A stretch of DNA of 64,000 nucleotides from Pseudomonadota bacterium (GTDB taxonomy: Bacteria; Pseudomonadota; Alphaproteobacteria; UBA2136; JASBTF01): assembly GCA_030148545.1 (NCBI GenBank), contig JASBTF010000002.1, positions 651,152 to 715,151 of the forward strand, given 5' to 3'. Made by a program: the position numbers and the translations under genes. The notes under the pieces are model-generated. The model was given only the letters and a program-made list of their open reading frames with translations, had not been told where the DNA came from and ran no database searches. Below, one piece after another: positions 62,505 to 64,000 of this stretch; position 1 is the first letter of the stretch; every line of letters begins with the position of its first letter.

Positions 62505-62764
62505 GCGACTTTCTCGGTAATACGATAATACCGAGCACCATCCACGCGTTCGCTGATAATTTCTGCTCCCGCTTTTTTAAGGATGGAAAGATGTCCACGC
62601 ACCGTGTGATGTTGCCAGCTGGTTTTCTTGGCAATTTCTTCAATGGTTGCGCCTTTGTCTGATTTTAAAAGCTGTTCTACCAGTGCTTTTTTGGTAGTTT
62701 TTGGCGCAGAGTCGGCGGGTTTGGTTTCAGCGCTCTTTTGGGTTGTTTTAGTTTGTTTTGTCAT
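62501..62764 (-). CDS. DUF3489 family winged-helix protein
   Basis: An 87-residue protein with a basic, Lys/Thr-rich N-terminal tail and a DUF3489 winged helix: KALVEQLLKSDKGATIEEIAKKTSWQHHTVRGHLSILKKAGAEIISERVDGARYYRI. This fits the small MarR/winged-helix proteins placed beside recombinases and methylases in alphaproteobacterial prophages, so DNA binding and repression are likely. It is the only minus-strand gene in the visible element. AAAGGTGA precedes the ATG. Its upstream region faces the structured RNA gene, so it may act on that promoter. Confidence 0.82.
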   Translation of the reverse strand: MTKQTKTTQKSAETKPADSAPKTTKKALVEQLLKSDKGATIEEIAKKTSWQHHTVRGHLSILKKAGAEIISERVDGARYYRITEKVA

Positions 62765-62895
62765 GGTTTCACCTTTCTTTTGGTTGCTAACGGTGATGCC
62801 ATGAACGCTTCATAAATCAACAAAGTAAAGTGGAATAATGGCAACAATGCTTATTATTTAAGATGGCAAATTCATCTGTAAAAGATTGCTTTACC

Positions 62896-62923
62896 TTGCT
62901 TTTTGAAGGGATTCTCGTATAGT
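62896..62923 (+). promoter_or_regulatory. Promoter before the structured RNA
   Basis: TTGCTT (62896-62901) and TATAGT (62918-62923), 16 bases apart. Transcription would start near 62930, directly at the first hairpin of the RNA. Confidence 0.65.
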
Positions 62924-62929
62924 TACAGG

Positions 62930-63128
62930 CAGCACGCAATGTGTCGTGCCGGGGCTTCATAACCCTAGATTCCAGCGGCAGATATCAGCCGCAATGATAT
63001 CGCCTACCGCCTTTTATGGCCGGGAGGCGGTGCTATATGTCCAGGCGTATGCTAAAAAGCATCGCGCCGTGATCCTCTGGAATCTGCGGTTATGAACTCC
63101 CGGCCACCAAGTTTCTTGGTGGCCTTTT
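62930..63128 (+). ncRNA. Large structured RNA ending in a terminator, upstream of the XRE gene
   Basis: A long stem joins 62948-62975 to 63077-63104, with only two C-C mismatches in 28 positions (GCCGGGG, CATAACC and AGATTCCAG with their partners). It encloses three hairpins: CGGC/GCCG (62976-62991), ACCGCCT/AGGCGGT (63006-63031), and GGCG-ATGC/GCAT-CGCC (63044-63068). A small hairpin GCACG/CGTGC (62932-62949) precedes it. A terminator, GGCCACCAAG/CTTGGTGGCC with T (63102-63128), follows and shares three bases with the main stem. A promoter lies just upstream. I do not recognise the family. Confidence 0.75.
63102..63128 (+). terminator. Terminator between the structured RNA and the XRE gene
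   Basis: GGCCACCAAG and CTTGGTGGCC pair perfectly and are followed by four T. GGC at 63102-63104 is also needed by the closing stem of the structured RNA, so the two may compete. The XRE ribosome site is six bases after the T run. Confidence 0.82.
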
Positions 63129-63148
63129 CATATAAGGAGGTTATAGCT

Positions 63149-63496
63149 GTGAATGCTAAAGAATTTGATATTAATCAGTGCATAGGAAAGAGGATTCGTG
63201 CAAGGCGTAAAGCCCTGAAGATTAGCCAAGCCCAGATTGGCGCATACGTTGGTGTGACGTTCCAGCAGGTGCAAAAATGGGAAAAAGGTAAAAACAGAAT
63301 TTCAGCTGCGCGATTGCAAATGCTTTGTTCTCTATTGGAAGTGCCAATAGAGTTTTTTTATGACGATGATATTCCACAAGATGTCTCATTACCGTCTGAA
63401 CAAAGAAGGGTTCTTGATGCTTACTGCCTTATGAGCAAATCAGAAAAGAAATTTTTGCTGGAAACAATTAGGCTTATTCAACAACAGAAATCATAA
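63149..63496 (+). CDS. XRE-family transcriptional regulator
   Basis: A 115-residue Cro/CI-type regulator. The helix-turn-helix is GKRIRARRKALKISQAQIGAYVGVTFQQVQKWEKGKNRISAARLQMLCSLLEVPIEFFY, a close match to the family, including the QxxxWEKG(K)N turn. The C-terminal part (LPSEQRRVLDAYCLMSKSEKKFLLETIRLIQ) is helical, as in small alphaproteobacterial XRE regulators. The start is a GTG at 63149 with an AAGGAGG site eight bases before it. It lies directly after the structured RNA and its terminator, so expression may depend on read-through. Confidence 0.85.
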   Translation: MNAKEFDINQCIGKRIRARRKALKISQAQIGAYVGVTFQQVQKWEKGKNRISAARLQMLCSLLEVPIEFFYDDDIPQDVSLPSEQRRVLDAYCLMSKSEKKFLLETIRLIQQQKS

Positions 63497-63499
63497 AAT

Positions 63500-64000
63500 A
63501 TGGATGATCTTACAATCCGAGGATATGCACGCCATCGCGGCGTGAGCGATAAGGCTGTGCGTAAAGCCATCGAGGCAGGTCGGATTACGCTGGAAGAAAA
63601 CGGCAAAATTAATCCGAAAAAAGCCGATCAAGAATGGAAAGAAAATACCGATGAAAGCAAGAAAAACATCACCCAGCTATCGATGGGTGAAAACTTGCCC
63701 GCCGTTAACGGCAAGCCATCATTTGCCAAGATCAAAACTGCTCACGAGCTTTACAAAGCCCAACTGACCCAGCTTGCCCTGCAGGAGAAGAAAGGTCAGC
63801 TGATTAATAAAGATCAAGTAAAAGCGCAGGTTTACAAACTGGGGCGGCAGGTTCGGGACAGCTGGATGAATTGGCCTGCGCGTGTCTCAGCGACAATGGC
63901 TGCTGAATTGGGAGTGGATGAACACGCTCTTCATCAGGCGTTAGAGCGCTATGTGAGGGAGCATTTAAATGACATTGGAGAGGGAAAACTCAACTTCGAT
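63500..64000 (+). CDS. Phage terminase small subunit-like protein (partial, runs off the window)
   Basis: The frame starts at the ATG at 63500 and is open to the window end (167 codons, no stop). The first 25 residues form a DNA-binding-like helix-turn-helix (TIRGYARHRGVSDKAVRKAIEAGRI), followed by a polar linker, then long helices (AHELYKAQLTQLALQEKKGQLINKDQVKAQVYKLGRQVRDSWMNWPARVSATMAAELGVDEH). This order is that of the Nu1-like small subunits that start DNA packaging. The last visible residues are GKLNFD. A large terminase gene would be expected next. Confidence 0.72.
   Translation, partial: MDDLTIRGYARHRGVSDKAVRKAIEAGRITLEENGKINPKKADQEWKENTDESKKNITQLSMGENLPAVNGKPSFAKIKTAHELYKAQLTQLALQEKKGQLINKDQVKAQVYKLGRQVRDSWMNWPARVSATMAAELGVDEHALHQALERYVREHLNDIGEGKLNFD

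Larger units (their letters stand above)
54733..64000. mobile_element. Integrated prophage-like element (left part, runs off the window)
   Basis: Right after initiator tRNA-Met the gene style changes: short genes with overlapping ends, nearly all on the plus strand, encoding a serine recombinase, DUF2924, DUF6362 and DUF3489 proteins, a sigma-like factor, two DNA methyltransferases, an XRE regulator and a terminase-like protein. This set is typical of prophages and gene-transfer elements in alphaproteobacteria. The left boundary is placed at the tRNA 3' end by context only; no attachment repeat could be verified because the right end is outside the window. Structural genes are not seen, so completeness is unknown. 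Confidence 0.8.

Noticed and set aside
54733..64000. CRISPR array in the element
   Set aside because: No set of equal-length direct repeats with regular spacers is seen; the repeated motifs found are promoter-like or palindromic.

Overview
The window reads as about 54.7 kb of alphaproteobacterial chromosome followed by the left part of an integrated prophage-like element that runs off the right edge. Pointers to an alphaproteobacterium: rpoZ directly followed by a bifunctional RelA/SpoT gene, the flgF-flgG-flgA-flgH order, a petABC (Rieske, cytochrome b, cytochrome c1) operon, GatCAB with a GluRS-type gltX, and an initiator tRNA whose anticodon stem has A-U/G-C/G-C instead of three G-C pairs. 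I cannot name genus or order. Base composition looks balanced. Several operons seem broken up: atpD-atpC stand without atpHAG, and the two oligopeptide permease genes lie about 10 kb apart.

Layout. 1-9 kb: a small exported protein, an Hsp70-like (YegD-type) protein, an apparently one-piece tmRNA, a DUF2061 protein, a Pif1-like helicase coupled to a zinc alcohol dehydrogenase, a 46-residue membrane peptide, leucyl aminopeptidase and tRNA-Tyr. 9-25.6 kb: ssb, a DUF502 protein, LolC/E-type permease and LolD, asparagine synthetase, two separated ABC permeases, a PanC-like protein without its catalytic motifs, rpoZ-rsh, a large unknown hydrophilic protein, tRNA-Thr(GGT), rluB, a class-I amidotransferase, tadA, tsaC and gltX. 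25.7-41 kb: an HNH-like protein, flgK-flgL-csrA-fliW, petABC with a Nudix gene, flgFGAH, two GGDEF-family genes, an OmpA-like lipoprotein and a pirin. 41.4-54.7 kb: atpDC, an aminotransferase, a mitochondrial-type aconitase, photolyase, ruvX, gatCAB, tRNA-Thr(TGT), obgE and initiator tRNA-Met.

From 54.7 kb the gene style changes to short, tightly packed and mostly co-directional genes: DUF2924 protein, serine recombinase, several small phage-type proteins, a sigma-like factor, a DUF6362 protein, an HTH protein, a cytosine-C5 methyltransferase, a ParB-domain/amino-methyltransferase fusion, a DUF3489 protein, an XRE regulator and the start of what looks like a terminase small subunit. Its control signals are unusual. 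A bipartite motif (TCGTC[A/G]-N14-CGCAGACCT) occurs before three genes or operons. Leader hairpins cover the ribosome site or start codon of three genes. A perfect terminator lies inside the 5' end of the sigma-like gene. GCGGACC repeats precede the methyltransferase. A large cloverleaf-like RNA with its own promoter ends in a terminator just before the XRE gene. The methyltransferase gene also carries a long second open frame.

Chromosomal intergenic regions hold a three-hairpin repeat family found only where genes converge, with paired changes in the stems. All family names are from reading the translations and recall; no database search was possible.
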